Part shown: one piece after another, positions 1 to 6,996 of the stretch
How positions within the stretch are numbered: position 1 is the first letter of the stretch
Layout: the number at the start of each line of letters is the position of its first letter
Assembly (NCBI GenBank): GCA_945897365.1
Contig: CAMDFD010000008.1
Span: forward strand, 1-64,000
Source of the DNA: Bordetella parapertussis
GTDB lineage: Bacteria; Pseudomonadota; Gammaproteobacteria; Burkholderiales; Burkholderiaceae_B
Direction of reading: 5' to 3'
Length of the DNA: 64,000 nucleotides
Notes under the pieces: model-generated
Seen by the model: the letters and a program-made list of their open reading frames with translations, nothing else
The model's database searches: none
What the model was told of the DNA's origin: nothing
Program-made: the position numbers and the translations under genes

Positions 1-2079
1 GCTGTAGTTGGTGGGGAGATTGCCGCTATAGGTTAATGCTGTAGTAGATGGGGAAGAACCATTACCGCCTTGGGCGTTGTTTAGTAAGCCGATGATGCCA
101 TCGTTATAAATTCCGATGCCTTCTTCAGCCGAGATTGTTCCCGAGTTGGTTAGGGTGTTGATGGTGCCAACGTTATAAATTCCAGCGTCTCCACCGGTGA
201 TCATGTATGAGTTGCTGAGGATTCCAATGGTAGAGTCGTTATTCAGGACTCCATAAAGCTCGCCGAAGATCGCGCCAAAGTTATTCAGTACATTGATGGT
301 GCTACTATTGGAATTACCAATTCCATAATCTCCACCAGAGATCGCGGCTCCCGAAAAATTATTCAGTGTTCCGATGATTGAGTTATTGTTATAAATTCCA
401 AAGCCTCCACCTCCACCTAAAATTGCCCCAGAGTTGTTCAGCGTGGAGATAGTAGAGTTCTCATTACTAATGCCATCAAACCCGCCGGAGATTGTGCCCG
501 AGTTGTTTAGGCTATTAATGATGGCGTCTATATAGTTAAGAATTCCGACTCCGCCTCCTTCGTCCGTGATCGTGCCCGAGTTGGTGATGGTATCGATGAA
601 ACCCAGATTAAGAATTCCGTATCCACCCACACCGGCCGAAATCGTACCCGAGTTAGTTAGTGTGCCGATGCTGCCGATGTTCTCGTTAGTAATTCCTCTT
701 CCATTATCTCCAGCTGAGATTGTGCCTGAGTTGGTGATGGTATCGATGGTGCCAAAGTTATCAATTCCGTATCCATTATCTCCAGCTGAGATTGTGCCTG
801 AGTTGGTGATGGTATCGATGGTGCGATTGTTATAAATTGCGTATCCATTATCTCCAGCAGAAATCGCGCTTGAGTTATTTAGAGTCGCGATGATGCCGTT
901 ATTGAGAATGCCAAACAAACCACCAGAGATGGTGCCGGAGTTATCTAGCGTGGTGAGGGTGCCTTGATTATTAATTGCGGATCCACTCACCCCAGCTGAG
1001 ATTGTGCCGGAGTTGTTCAGCGTGGCGATCGTAGCACTAGAATCATTAACGAGTCCATGGGTTACTCCGAAAATCGTACCTGAGTTATTAAGAGCATTAA
1101 TGGTATTGATGTTAGCAACCCCATATCCAATAACTCCAGCAGTTGAGATCTCACCGGAGTTATTCAATGTCGTAATTTCGCCCTCATTAAGAACGCCATA
1201 TCCACCATCTCCAGCGGAAATCTCGCCCGAATTATTATTTAGAGTGGTGATGGTGCCAACGTTATAAATTCCAGCTCCAATGACTCCGGTCGAGATCGCA
1301 CTGGAATTGTTTAGGGTGGTGATGGTGCTATAGTTAATAATCCCGACTCCCTCATCTCCCGCCGAGATCGTGCCAGAATTGGTTAAGGCGGTAAAGGTGC
1401 TCCGGTTATCGATTCCCACTCCGCCTAATCCAGCCGATATCGTATCCGAGTTATTCAGCATGTTGATAGTGCCCTCGTTATAAATTCCGATCCCAAGGAC
1501 TCCGGTCGCGATCCTATTGGAATTGTTTAGAGTGGCGATGGTACCGAAGTTTTGAATTCCTCTTCCATAATCATAATCAGCAGAAATCTCACCTGAGTTA
1601 TTCAAGGTGCTTATTGTTCCGCCGACAAAGTTTGTGATGCCCTGGTCCTGCCCAGAGATCTCTCCACTCGCCAAGTTATTTAAATTGCCAATGGCATAAA
1701 AGTTGCTAATACCATTTCCGATGCCGCGAATGAGTCCACTATTGTTTAAAGTCGAAATAGTTCCTTCGTTATCGATCCCTGAATAGATTGTTCCATCAAT
1801 TTGGCTACCAACGCTATTGGTCAAAATGCCAATGCTACTGCTCGTTGTTTGATTTAATATGCCCCAATTGCCATAAATTGAAACGCTTGGTTCAATGGTT
1901 ATTGCGCTCTTTGTGGTTCCAGATATAACTAAATCACGGCAGTTAGTTGAAATGACTAAAGGATTGGAATCTAAATCACATGTAGGAAAGCCGTTTGCGT
2001 AGGCTTGATTAGAAAACCAGCTACCGCCAAGCCAAAACAGACTGATGGCGAGATACTTTATTGGCGATTGAATTTTCAT
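1..2079 (-). CDS. Autotransporter-type repeat passenger protein, 3' end outside the window
   Basis: The reading frame stays open for 693 codons from an ATG at 2079 to the left edge. The N-terminus is a signal peptide (about 27 residues: charged start, hydrophobic core, cleavage after AYA). After about 90 residues the protein consists of roughly two dozen degenerate 24-residue units with consensus GTIxTLNNSGTISAGDxGxGI, which predicts a right-handed beta-helix. The two most similar units lie at 711-782 and 783-854, exactly 72 bp apart. The last visible residues (LTYSGNLPTTS) leave the repeat and resemble the passenger/beta-barrel junction of type Va autotransporters. I therefore infer a surface-exposed autotransporter, but the barrel itself is not visible. 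The only ribosome-site candidate is a weak GGAT upstream of the ATG. The exported substrate or adhesion target cannot be told. Confidence 0.8.
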   Translation of the reverse strand, partial: MKIQSPIKYLAISLFWLGGSWFSNQAYANGFPTCDLDSNPLVISTNCRDLVISGTTKSAITIEPSVSIYGNWGILNQTTSSSIGILTNSVGSQIDGTIYSGIDNEGTISTLNNSGLIRGIGNGISNFYAIGNLNNLASGEISGQDQGITNFVGGTISTLNNSGEISADYDYGRGIQNFGTIATLNNSNRIATGVLGIGIYNEGTINMLNNSDTISAGLGGVGIDNRSTFTALTNSGTISAGDEGVGIINYSTITTLNNSSAISTGVIGAGIYNVGTITTLNNNSGEISAGDGGYGVLNEGEITTLNNSGEISTAGVIGYGVANINTINALNNSGTIFGVTHGLVNDSSATIATLNNSGTISAGVSGSAINNQGTLTTLDNSGTISGGLFGILNNGIIATLNNSSAISAGDNGYAIYNNRTIDTITNSGTISAGDNGYGIDNFGTIDTITNSGTISAGDNGRGITNENIGSIGTLTNSGTISAGVGGYGILNLGFIDTITNSGTITDEGGGVGILNYIDAIINSLNNSGTISGGFDGISNENSTISTLNNSGAILGGGGGFGIYNNNSIIGTLNNFSGAAISGGDYGIGNSNSSTINVLNNFGAIFGELYGVLNNDSTIGILSNSYMITGGDAGIYNVGTINTLTNSGTISAEEGIGIYNDGIIGLLNNAQGGNGSSPSTTALTYSGNLPTNYS

Positions 2080-2365
2080 GAATATCCAAGGGTTTAAATA
2101 TTTCTATATTTAATAACTGTCTGGCTGCCACGCCTTACTTAAAATACTATAAAAATTAAGAGGTGTTGGGAGCGGAATTAATGTCTTTTTAAAGGACATT
2201 ACACGAAAAGGATACTCCCTTCAATTGCGGGCGGATAGTAAGAGCGGTCAAGTAGGACCCAATATCACCACTTGTAAGGTCAACACTCTGACTTCAGATA
2301 AGCTACGCTGAATCTAGGTAGGTAACCATCCGTTACTTTAGGGACAAATGGCTAGGGTGGAAATG
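2080..2365. other. Intergenic stretch upstream of the repeat protein
   Basis: No gene was recognised. The AT-rich part next to 2080 must hold the promoter of the minus-strand repeat protein. One palindrome (2180-2200) related to others in the accessory region lies here. The rest (2210-2350) shows no readable gene in any frame. Confidence 0.5.
2180..2200. repeat. Palindrome, family A, copy 1
   Basis: Arms AATGTCTTT and AAAGGACATT surround a TT centre, with one mismatch to the common core GTCCTTT-CA-AAAGGAC found at five other places in the accessory region. It lies about 100 bp upstream of the repeat-protein start and to the left of the outermost tRNA-Phe repeat, so the family is not confined to the integrase-bearing segment. 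Its role is unknown. Confidence 0.6.
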
Positions 2366-2393
2366 AAAAAAGAGAGCTAGAAGCTCTCTTTTT
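2366..2393. terminator. Bidirectional hairpin terminator beside att repeat
   Basis: A stem with arms AAAAAGAGAGCT and AGCTCTCTTTTT and loop AGA has T-runs on both strands. It lies seven bases beyond the tRNA-Phe 3'-end copy at 2400 and would have ended the tRNA-Phe transcript (minus strand) before the island was inserted. Confidence 0.75.
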
Positions 2394-2399
2394 GAATCT

Positions 2400-2447
2400 T
2401 GGTGGCCCGGGGCGGAATCGAACCACCGACACAAGGATTTTCAATCC
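2400..2447 (-). repeat. tRNA-Phe 3'-end copy (outer att site)
   Basis: Forty-eight bases are identical to the 3' part of tRNA-Phe at 18561-18608, from the CCA end into the anticodon stem. The 5' half of a tRNA does not follow. It marks the far boundary of the tRNA-Phe island. Confidence 0.9.
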
Positions 2448-2802
2448 CGTACTCACCGTCTTTAGACTATAGATTTCAAACGGTTAAGTCACCCCGTAAA
2501 AATGTCGCGCACAATTTGTGCTTATAAATCATGATGTTGGGGCGGGTCGTGAAAACTGTGAGCACATATTGTGGCAGCGTTTGCGAAATTGCTCAAGCAA
2601 AAATGTGTAACGAAAAATTGGGCGGGCGCTGCGGCATTGGATCGACGCTGCTGAAATCTGCCGCATATTTCCCACACTTCGCAGCCCCTTGTCGGTCACA
2701 CCTTATGTAGGTCGTCCAAAGGCAGCAATGGGCATAAACTTTGAGTAGCGACTGAGATTTCGATACAGCCCCGATTGGGGAGTAACAGTGCAAACGACTG
2801 CG
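2448..2802. other. Left interior end of the island, no gene recognised
   Basis: Short open frames exist but have no ribosome site and no plausible protein character. The stretch holds several small dyads, including GCACAA-T-TTGTGC near 2506-2518 and a CCCC-GATT-GGGG element near 2771-2782. As the attachment end of an integrative element it may hold recombinase arm sites, but I cannot define any. Confidence 0.4.
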
Positions 2803-2985
2803 TCAAATTTGCGCCGCAGCTGCCCGTTGTAATTTCTTTTGAGCGGCTTGCACTTGTTGACGCTTGCGCTCAGCCTTAACAGCCACTTGTGCGCGGTCTA
2901 CATTCTGTTTCAGCACTGCAATTCTTGCCTGTGCTGGAGTTTGTGGCAGTTGGGGTTTGATTGTTGTGACTTCGTAAATCAGCAT
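2803..2985 (-). CDS. Small basic coiled-coil-like protein, function unknown
   Basis: The 60-residue product is rich in Ala, Gln, Lys and Arg and is predicted to be one long helix after the first 15 residues. A ribosome site GGAGAG lies six bases before the ATG, which supports translation despite the small size. It follows the DUF6641-like gene on the same strand, separated by a 92-bp gap that contains three consecutive palindromes (3016-3069). The composition suggests a nucleic-acid-binding or scaffold peptide, but I recognise no family. It is the outermost gene of the tRNA-Phe element. Confidence 0.55.
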   Translation of the reverse strand: MLIYEVTTIKPQLPQTPAQARIAVLKQNVDRAQVAVKAERKRQQVQAAQKKLQRAAAAQI

Positions 2986-3015
2986 TGGTCTCTCCGTTGC
3001 TGTATTTACTCAACT

Positions 3016-3030
3016 GTCGTGTAACACGAC
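3016..3030. repeat. Palindrome, family B, copy 1 (perfect)
   Basis: GTCGTGT-A-ACACGAC is a perfect 15-bp palindrome, extended by one more pair on each side. It lies between the genes ending at 3078 and starting at 2985 (both minus). An identical arm pair recurs upstream of the integrase at 15760-15774. Confidence 0.75.
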
Positions 3031-3035
3031 ACTTC

Positions 3036-3050
3036 AACAACAGGGTTGTT
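3036..3050. repeat. Small inverted repeat between two family B palindromes
   Basis: AACAAC-AGG-GTTGTT separates palindromes 3016-3030 and 3055-3069, so three dyads follow each other within 55 bp. On the minus strand they would form three consecutive hairpins in the spacer of a two-gene transcript. Confidence 0.5.
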
Positions 3051-3054
3051 AAGC

Positions 3055-3069
3055 GTCCCGTTACAGGAC
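3055..3069. repeat. Palindrome, family B, copy 2
   Basis: GTCCCGTTACAGGAC fits GTC-NN-GT-W-AC-NN-GAC, and outer bases extend the stem to AAGCGTCC / GGACGCTT (3051-3073). The stem ends five bases beyond the stop of the DUF6641-like gene. It has no T-run, so it is not a standard intrinsic terminator. Confidence 0.7.
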
Positions 3070-3077
3070 GCTTGCAC

Positions 3078-3515
3078 TCAACGCTTAAAGCCAGAACGCA
3101 GCGCACCGCTAGCGGATTCAATTTGAGCATCAAGCTCGCCAGTCTCAACGGCAGTTTTAATAATCTGCAGTATCCCTACTAGATGATCTGCAGCGCCAAC
3201 TTCGACGGTGGCTTTGCCTTTTGCTAGCTCAAGCTGTTTTGCACCATAACGTACAGTTAAACAAACTTTGCCATCTGTATTGGTCCACCACATGGGACGA
3301 ACACGCCGCTGTATTTCAACAGTCTTACGGCTGCCATCTTCACTGGCGACAGTTTTGAAACGAGTTGTGTTGTATGTCTGCCCTTGTTGTTGAGCAAGTG
3401 CCAACTGGATTTGATCAGCAAGTTTGCCAGCTAATTTATTGCGACGAATCTGGATAGGTGCCAATGCGGCTGTGCGTTTGGTATTACTCAACTTCAAATT
3501 TGCGAGTGCACTCAT
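3078..3515 (-). CDS. DUF6641-like protein of unknown function
   Basis: The 145-residue product begins MSALANLKLSNTK at an ATG with an AGGA ribosome site eight bases upstream. A longer frame reaches 3653, but the added part has neither a good ribosome site nor protein-like composition. From memory the sequence resembles the family called DUF6641, found near phage-like and integrative-element genes in proteobacteria. The basic N-terminus, the RRNKLAGKLADQI helix and the closing SGALRSGFKR are the recognisable parts. No catalytic motif is visible. It diverges from the gene at 3894 across a repeat-rich 378-bp region. The family's function is, as far as I know, undetermined. Confidence 0.7.
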   Translation of the reverse strand: MSALANLKLSNTKRTAALAPIQIRRNKLAGKLADQIQLALAQQQGQTYNTTRFKTVASEDGSRKTVEIQRRVRPMWWTNTDGKVCLTVRYGAKQLELAKGKATVEVGAADHLVGILQIIKTAVETGELDAQIESASGALRSGFKR

Positions 3516-3893
3516 TATGTATTTCCTAGATGTTGATTGGGCACACACAGACTGTATTTTCATATCGCCGACAAGGTCGATCAATTTCACCAAAATGCCA
3601 TAGAAAACTAAGAAATCAGGCTGTTTTTCGTATAGAAATATTTGGTCAGGCATAAATAATTGCGAGTTGCTTAGTGAGTTGCATTAGGTTGCTTGAAGAA
3701 AGAAGTTGCTTGTTACTAGTTACTTGTTACTGCTGTGGGACAAATGAGTAGCTCTGACTGCAACGCAGCTACTCGTGCAACCCCAGTCACTCAGTGACAG
3801 GCAACCCGCGACAAGCGACTTCTTTTGTTCCCTGCGACTTCTCGCAACTAATGCAACCACTGCGACCAATCCATATTCTTAAAGGAGAAACAA
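3516..3893. promoter_or_regulatory. Divergent control region with imperfect long inverted repeat
   Basis: This gap lies between two divergently read unknown genes. Four TTGC motifs at 3667, 3679, 3689 and 3706 sit 10-17 bp apart. The right half (about 3800-3870) carries the same phrases in inverted orientation, for example GTTGCATTAG against CTAATGCAAC. A small perfect dyad GTCAC-TCA-GTGAC occupies 3786-3798. Repeats spaced near one helical turn suggest a protein-binding region, either an operator shared by both genes or an origin-like site. Confidence 0.5.
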
Positions 3894-4343
3894 ATGGAGA
3901 AGGAAATCGCGGTTCGTTTATTCGAAAACAAAAAGTTAGGAACTACATATGGCAAAGGCCTTTATCGATCAGCAGTACTAAATGCCAGCGTTGAGATTAA
4001 AGATCCGCACGTGAAATATTTATTAGATTTTTATCAATTCGACCGCTGGCAGCACACGGCCACGACAGATAATCAAATTGCCATGCTTGACCAAGTGGCT
4101 GAGCATTGTTCGTCAACAGATTTGACCAGTTGGGTGACACGCTACAACCCAACAACAAAGGAAAAAACGCCAGTCCAAGGAATAGCGATCTTGGATGAGC
4201 AAAGCCAAATGCTTCGAGTGATTGTGATTGATCCAGAGTTCAACATGGAGGATTCGTGGATCTTACCTGTTAGGGCTTGTAGCGTGACTCGCAACAATTC
4301 ACCCAGCTTGATTGCGACCAATACAGAATTGGCTAGTTGGTAG
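3894..4343 (+). CDS. Unknown protein, 149 residues, island gene
   Basis: The ATG has a strong AAAGGAG ribosome site eight bases upstream, which is the pattern of several genes on this element. The product is soluble, acidic to neutral, without signal peptide or membrane segment. I recognise no domain. A basic N-terminal stretch (residues 1-25) is followed by a region with many Trp and Tyr residues. It is transcribed away from the DUF6641-like gene, so both may answer to the same control region. An inverted repeat ACACAGA / TCTGTGT flanking 4354-4437 follows the stop and could end the message. Confidence 0.6.
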   Translation: MEKEIAVRLFENKKLGTTYGKGLYRSAVLNASVEIKDPHVKYLLDFYQFDRWQHTATTDNQIAMLDQVAEHCSSTDLTSWVTRYNPTTKEKTPVQGIAILDEQSQMLRVIVIDPEFNMEDSWILPVRACSVTRNNSPSLIATNTELASW

Positions 4344-4462
4344 AAAAAAGCTCTTACACAGAGAAGTGCACAGACAAAGTCTTCGAGATAAATGCGAATT
4401 GTTAGTAATTCAATTACTCAATTAAATCGTTCTGTGTAAGAGTCCATTTTGAACATAAATTT

Positions 4463-4720
4463 TTAGAAGAACCACCAAATCCAAGTTCCGATTACATAAA
4501 AAATTCCAGAACCAAGAGAAGAAGCAATCATTTGAAAAATACCAGTTTTAACTTCACCCTTGACCATAACAATGATCGATAGAATGAATGCGACATTCGT
4601 GAGTACCAAACCCACTATGCCCAAGCCTGTTATCGGAATTAAGAAGCATGCCCAAGCAATTAGAACTGTGATCCAACCGGCTCTTACTGGAGGTTCCATT
4701 ACTTTTGAAGGAATACTCAT
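4463..4720 (-). CDS. Small inner-membrane protein, unknown
   Basis: The 85-residue product has three hydrophobic segments (about residues 13-33, 37-53 and 62-84) and almost no soluble part, so it should lie in the inner membrane. The start is placed at the ATG at 4720, since GGGAGAG stands four bases in front of it. An upstream TTG would add only four residues. It is convergent with the gene ending at 4343. I recognise no family beyond a general resemblance to small DUF4190-like membrane proteins. Its place on a mobile element leaves a role in superinfection exclusion or stress possible but unsupported. Confidence 0.6.
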   Translation of the reverse strand: MSIPSKVMEPPVRAGWITVLIAWACFLIPITGLGIVGLVLTNVAFILSIIVMVKGEVKTGIFQMIASSLGSGIFYVIGTWIWWFF

Positions 4721-5137
4721 TGTCTCTCCCAAATATTTTATTAATCAGTATTTTTCCAATAAATGCCAAAATAAAAACCAAAATCAATTTAGCATTCAAT
4801 TCTAAAAACAACAATTAATTTGTGATTTTTGATGGTTTTCATTTCATGACTTTCTGTTGGGTAAATGTCTGGTGCTATTGGCTACGAAACTGGGTTTCTA
4901 ACTGAAATCTTAATTAGCGCCCTGTAAAAAAAGCCCTACAAGCAAAGATCAAGCTCGTTTGAATATCAACACAGCTGGCTCGATAAATAACTGCTTGTAG
5001 GGCTCTGAATTTTCTGCAAAATCTTCGTGGGAAAAGAGCCACAAAACGGCAATTATGAGAACCAAAGGTAATTCGTATTTGCTTTGGTTCTGTACTTATA
5101 TAACCGCTAAGTCGTTGAATTCTGGGAGAAATCACAC
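4721..5137. ncRNA. Structured leader with two strong inverted repeats
   Basis: No gene fits here. A 13-bp exact inverted repeat (AGCCCTACAAGCA at 4932-4944 and its complement at 4992-5004) encloses 47 bp. A second exact 10-bp repeat (5058-5067 and 5082-5091) encloses 14 bp. Both lie just upstream of the recombinase start at 5138. They could be a leader RNA, a stand-alone small RNA or DNA sites for the recombinase. The type is given as RNA only provisionally. Confidence 0.35.
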
Positions 5138-5806
5138 ATGCTAGGTATCAACAAGAAACAGGTCGTCCAAAAATTAAAAAGAAATTACGCTTATTCCATA
5201 GCAATGCTTTGGTTAAGGAAGAAGCCCAAAATGAGCAAACAAGCAAAGACGTTAACACCACAAGATTTGCGCCGTGTAATGGACTATGTAGCAACCCGTC
5301 CACACGCAGCCCGCAATCGTGCGATTGTTTTAATGATGTTTTACGCAGGGCTTCGCGTTGGAGAAACAGCCAGCTTGCGGTTACAGGATGTGATCGACGC
5401 AAATGGGCAAGTTCGCGATGAATTCGTACTGCGACCAGATCAAACCAAAGGTCGTCAAAGCAGAACAGTATTTGTCAGTGAGAAATTAAAGCGTGAATTG
5501 ACTGTGTACATCGCAGCAACAAAGACCCTGCATCCCAACGATAAGCTGTTTTACACACAGAAGAACTTGTGTGATGGCTTTAGTGCCAACACGCTGACGC
5601 AACACTTGTTTTGGATGTACCGTCGTGCAGGTATACAGGGAGCTAGTAGTCATTCGACACGTCGTACATTCATTACCAATTTAGCTGCGCAAGGGATCTC
5701 CGTTCGTGTACTGGCTAGCTTGGCTGGACACGCCAGCATAGCCACTACCCAAGCCTATATCGATGTAAATGATGACCAGAAGCGTAAGGCAGTGGAATTG
5801 GTGTGA
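5138..5806 (+). CDS. Catalytic-domain-only tyrosine recombinase
   Basis: The 222-residue product holds a complete set of tyrosine-recombinase residues: Arg73 in GLRVGE, Lys104 in TKGRQ, His172 and Arg175 in SHSTRR, His198 in AGHASI and nucleophile Tyr207. The usual N-terminal SAM-like core-binding domain (about 100 residues) is missing, as in FimB/FimE-type and some ICE-borne recombinases. GGGAGA lies eight bases before the chosen ATG. A second ATG at 5231 would give a minimal 191-residue enzyme. Two family A palindromes follow its stop directly. It may act on small palindromic sites, assist the full integrase, or control copy resolution. None of these roles is shown by the sequence. Confidence 0.85.
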   Translation: MLGINKKQVVQKLKRNYAYSIAMLWLRKKPKMSKQAKTLTPQDLRRVMDYVATRPHAARNRAIVLMMFYAGLRVGETASLRLQDVIDANGQVRDEFVLRPDQTKGRQSRTVFVSEKLKRELTVYIAATKTLHPNDKLFYTQKNLCDGFSANTLTQHLFWMYRRAGIQGASSHSTRRTFITNLAAQGISVRVLASLAGHASIATTQAYIDVNDDQKRKAVELV

Positions 5807-5807
5807 T

Positions 5808-5823
5808 GTCCGTTCAAAAGGAC
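5808..5823. repeat. Palindrome, family A, copy 2
   Basis: GTCCGTTCAAAAGGAC begins two bases after the recombinase stop and has one mismatch to the family core. No T-run follows. Confidence 0.6.
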
Positions 5824-5834
5824 AAAACCATATT

Positions 5835-5850
5835 ATCCTTTCAAAAGAAC
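5835..5850. repeat. Palindrome, family A, copy 3
   Basis: ATCCTTTCAAAAGAAC lies 27 bp after copy 2 in the same phase, giving a tandem pair between the convergent ends of the recombinase and the 335-residue protein. It is the most degenerate member. Confidence 0.5.
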
Positions 5851-5858
5851 ATAACCAT

Positions 5859-6866
5859 CTATGCCAATAGATCGCTGCTGCCGTCTAAGAACGCAGGGAG
5901 TCGTCTGCGTACTTTGCTGTCTGGCATTCTATATTCGTTATCTAGACGATTGCGTCTAATGACCTCTGATTTCAGCTCAGTTAAATATGTCTCTGTCAGC
6001 CACACCTGCCAAGCAGACGTATTTGTAGCATAAGTACTCACAGCAGCTTTAAAGTCTTTTTGATGCTTGGCTCCGAAAGGGGCGTAATCATCAGGTAGGA
6101 CTATCTTGCTGTTGTTGGGAAAAGAACCACGCTCCACATTCAACAGAGTTCGTTCAGCTTTGTACAGGTAACGACCTGTCAGGCTATGCAATTTATCGAA
6201 TGGGCTACTGCCTGTATTAAATGCAATACGTTCTGCTGTTCTTACCTTGAGACTAGGGGCGATTTGTAGCCTATCCCCAATTCGCCAGATCTCCGTGCGT
6301 GGATACAGCAGTCGGTACAGCAACACCAAGTATTCAATTTCCAGTGTTCGCAGCCTGAAGCGTTTGGTGTGCAGCCTAAGAAGCGCATTACTCCTCTCGA
6401 CTACATTGAGATCGCGTCCCCGATGCCTTGGCACACCGTCAATCTGTTGCTCCAACAGGTCTTTGAGTTGTTTGAAGATGGTGGCTTTGCGTATGGTCAG
6501 CGGAATTTCAACGATCAAGCTGTTTTCATACAGCTCGATCTGAGCGTCAGTATTTGTTGGCTCAAGATCGACAGTACGCACTTTGGCTGGACGTTTAGCT
6601 TCGGCAAATACCGCACTACCTGTTGCCGCCCACCACTGGCTAAACCACCGTAAGGATAAGTCGCCAGCCCTTTCATATGCTTCAGCAACCACAGGGTCTG
6701 TAGGCGTAACGCTGGCGTGGCGTGCGTACCAATAAACTGGACTTAGCCGTAGGAACTGCCACCACCAGAAATAAACACTCCTCTCGGCATCGTGAGCCAG
6801 CAGCGTGTCATCAGTACGTGTAAATCCGGGCAAGCCTTTGAAAAAAGGATGTTTTTTTATTTCCAT
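5859..6866 (-). CDS. Unknown 335-residue island protein with Trp-rich N-terminus
   Basis: No family is recognised. The N-terminus (residues 30-45) has a WWWQF-LR-SP-YWYA pattern, reminiscent of the W-x-W-E-F-LRR-N-xY phrase in regulatory proteins of integrative elements, but the similarity is too short to rely on. Residues 125-200 are rich in Leu and Arg with predicted helices. The C-terminus is basic. There is no signal peptide. No clear ribosome site precedes the ATG at 6866. It is convergent with the recombinase and divergent from the gene at 6997, with 130 bp between the starts. Its size and position suggest a replication or regulatory protein of the element. Confidence 0.65.
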   Translation of the reverse strand: MEIKKHPFFKGLPGFTRTDDTLLAHDAERSVYFWWWQFLRLSPVYWYARHASVTPTDPVVAEAYERAGDLSLRWFSQWWAATGSAVFAEAKRPAKVRTVDLEPTNTDAQIELYENSLIVEIPLTIRKATIFKQLKDLLEQQIDGVPRHRGRDLNVVERSNALLRLHTKRFRLRTLEIEYLVLLYRLLYPRTEIWRIGDRLQIAPSLKVRTAERIAFNTGSSPFDKLHSLTGRYLYKAERTLLNVERGSFPNNSKIVLPDDYAPFGAKHQKDFKAAVSTYATNTSAWQVWLTETYLTELKSEVIRRNRLDNEYRMPDSKVRRRLPAFLDGSSDLLA

Positions 6867-6996
6867 TTCATAACTGTAACAACTTTATCAATTATTCGAA
6901 AGTATCTGTTACGAATGACAAAATGCTCTTCATCGATGAGGCACAAACAACGGCACTTTCGCCACAACCGCCGAGTCGATAATTTGGAGAGTAAAA
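6867..6996. promoter_or_regulatory. Divergent promoter region of the island core
   Basis: The 130 bp separate the starts of the 335-residue protein (minus) and the 284-residue protein (plus). The AT-rich part at 6870-6910 is the likely promoter zone. GTAACAA and TTGTTAC-type half-sites occur on both strands near 6873 and 6908. The ribosome site TTTGGAGAG stands at the right end. Confidence 0.4.

Noticed and set aside
566..1267. Plus-strand open frames with Pro-rich repeats
   Set aside because: They are the antisense of the repeat protein. Their periodicity is a reflection of its codons, and they lack ribosome sites.
1..2079. CRISPR-like array, because of regular repeats of about 72 bp
   Set aside because: The repeats are degenerate at DNA level, keep one open reading frame over 693 codons and code for a clear beta-helix repeat. 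No spacers are present.
2400..2500. Complete tRNA-Phe gene at the left boundary
   Set aside because: The sequence beyond 2447 cannot form the D-arm or the 5' acceptor strand.
2593..2793. 66-codon minus-strand open frame
   Set aside because: No ribosome site, Cys/Pro-rich random composition, and it lies in the attachment end of the element.
4932..5004. Integron attC site
   Set aside because: The ends resemble RYYYAAC and GTTRRRY, but each has a mismatch in the essential AAC/GTT triplet, and no integron integrase or cassette array is present.
4932..5004. Invertible promoter switch served by the adjacent recombinase
   Set aside because: An interior of 47 bp is too short for DNA looping in known inversion systems, and no promoter is visible in it.
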